Shown: in pieces, positions 63,944-64,000 of the stretch
How positions within the stretch are numbered: the first letter of the stretch is position 1
Layout of the letters: the number at the start of each line of letters is the position of its first letter
NCBI GenBank assembly: GCA_963734865.1
Contig: CAVTIV010000018.1
Location: 148,900-212,899, forward strand
DNA from: CBDCUW01 sp963734865
Lineage (GTDB): Bacteria > Planctomycetota > Planctomycetia > Pirellulales > Pirellulaceae
DNA: 64,000 bases
Direction of reading: 5' to 3'
The notes under the pieces: generated by a model
What the model was told of the DNA's origin: nothing
Seen by the model: the letters and a program-made list of their open reading frames with translations, nothing else
The model's database searches: none
Program-made: the position numbers and the translations under genes

Positions 63944-64000
63944 CTCGTTTCCTCCTTTTTATCTCGTCCTGCTTTTAGTCCCTTCACGATTGCTCTCCTC

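Larger units (their letters stand above)
61954..64000. repeat. direct repeat carrying acoAB, outer copy
   Basis: This is the second copy of the segment at 57991-60036. It runs to the last base of the window, so its full length is unknown. Confidence 0.95.

Noticed and set aside
1..64000. CRISPR array, prophage, or a new defence system
   Set aside because: I searched for regularly spaced repeats, phage structural genes, nucleases paired with regulators, and reverse transcriptases, and found none. The only repeat families are the short ones listed and the acoAB duplication.

Overview
The window reads as two unrelated genomes joined end to end. Positions 1 to about 43.6 kb have the gene content of a planctomycete (Rhodopirellula/Pirellulales-like). 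Positions from about 43.68 kb to the end are a Desulfuromonadales/Geobacter-Pelobacter-type bacterium. At the join, a planctomycete IS630-type transposase sits next to a uvrC that has lost its N-terminal 250 or so residues. I infer an assembly chimera rather than a natural transfer. No taxonomy search was possible, so both assignments rest on gene content.

Planctomycete part. 0.2-4.6 kb: FliL-like membrane protein, lipid kinase, KDO-8-P synthase and a transglutaminase-like lipoprotein. 4.6-12.3 kb, minus strand: one co-directional block sufR-sufC-sufB-sufD-sufT followed by three genes (mfnD, mfnF, mfnE) for the methanofuran/tetrahydromethanopterin-linked C1 pathway. A palindrome upstream of sufR is a candidate SufR operator. 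12.5-17.9 kb: glucose dehydrogenase-like MDR enzyme, EboD-like sugar-phosphate cyclase, aldo/keto reductase, a Gly/Pro-rich secreted protein and adenylate kinase. 18.1-23.3 kb, minus strand: TolC/HlyD/MacB-permease export system. 23.8-24.3 kb: a decayed sulfotransferase. 24.3-41.9 kb, minus strand: a long operon for a sulfated, acylated surface polysaccharide. It holds a GH-GT2 fusion, two ABC exporter half-subunits, two sulfotransferases, a methyltransferase, GT2 and GT4 enzymes, a beta-propeller transferase, two hexapeptide acyltransferases and a CelD-type acyltransferase, many with 4-bp ATGA overlaps. 42.2-43.6 kb: two transposase remnants.

Desulfuromonad part. 43.7-49.8 kb: truncated uvrC, a TlpA-like protein, thioredoxin, ThpR, CapA-like protein, serS, two tRNA-Ser, a DUF2155 lipoprotein and tRNA-Arg. 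49.8-52.9 kb: an AT-rich accessory stretch of three minus-strand genes separated by palindromic spacers that resemble integron cassette boundaries. 53.0-64.0 kb: an acetoin dehydrogenase locus, all on the minus strand: acoA-acoB, acoC, a second acoA-acoB, lipA, E3, lipB, an XRE-cupin regulator and a YhdH-type oxidoreductase. The two acoAB copies form a direct repeat of at least 2.04 kb, identical by eye except for one missing base that frameshifts acoA in the inner copy.

At least fifteen genes are split by single-base indels whose downstream frame still encodes the expected family sequence. These look like sequencing errors, so several apparent pseudogenes, and one apparent 805-residue fusion, should not be taken at face value.
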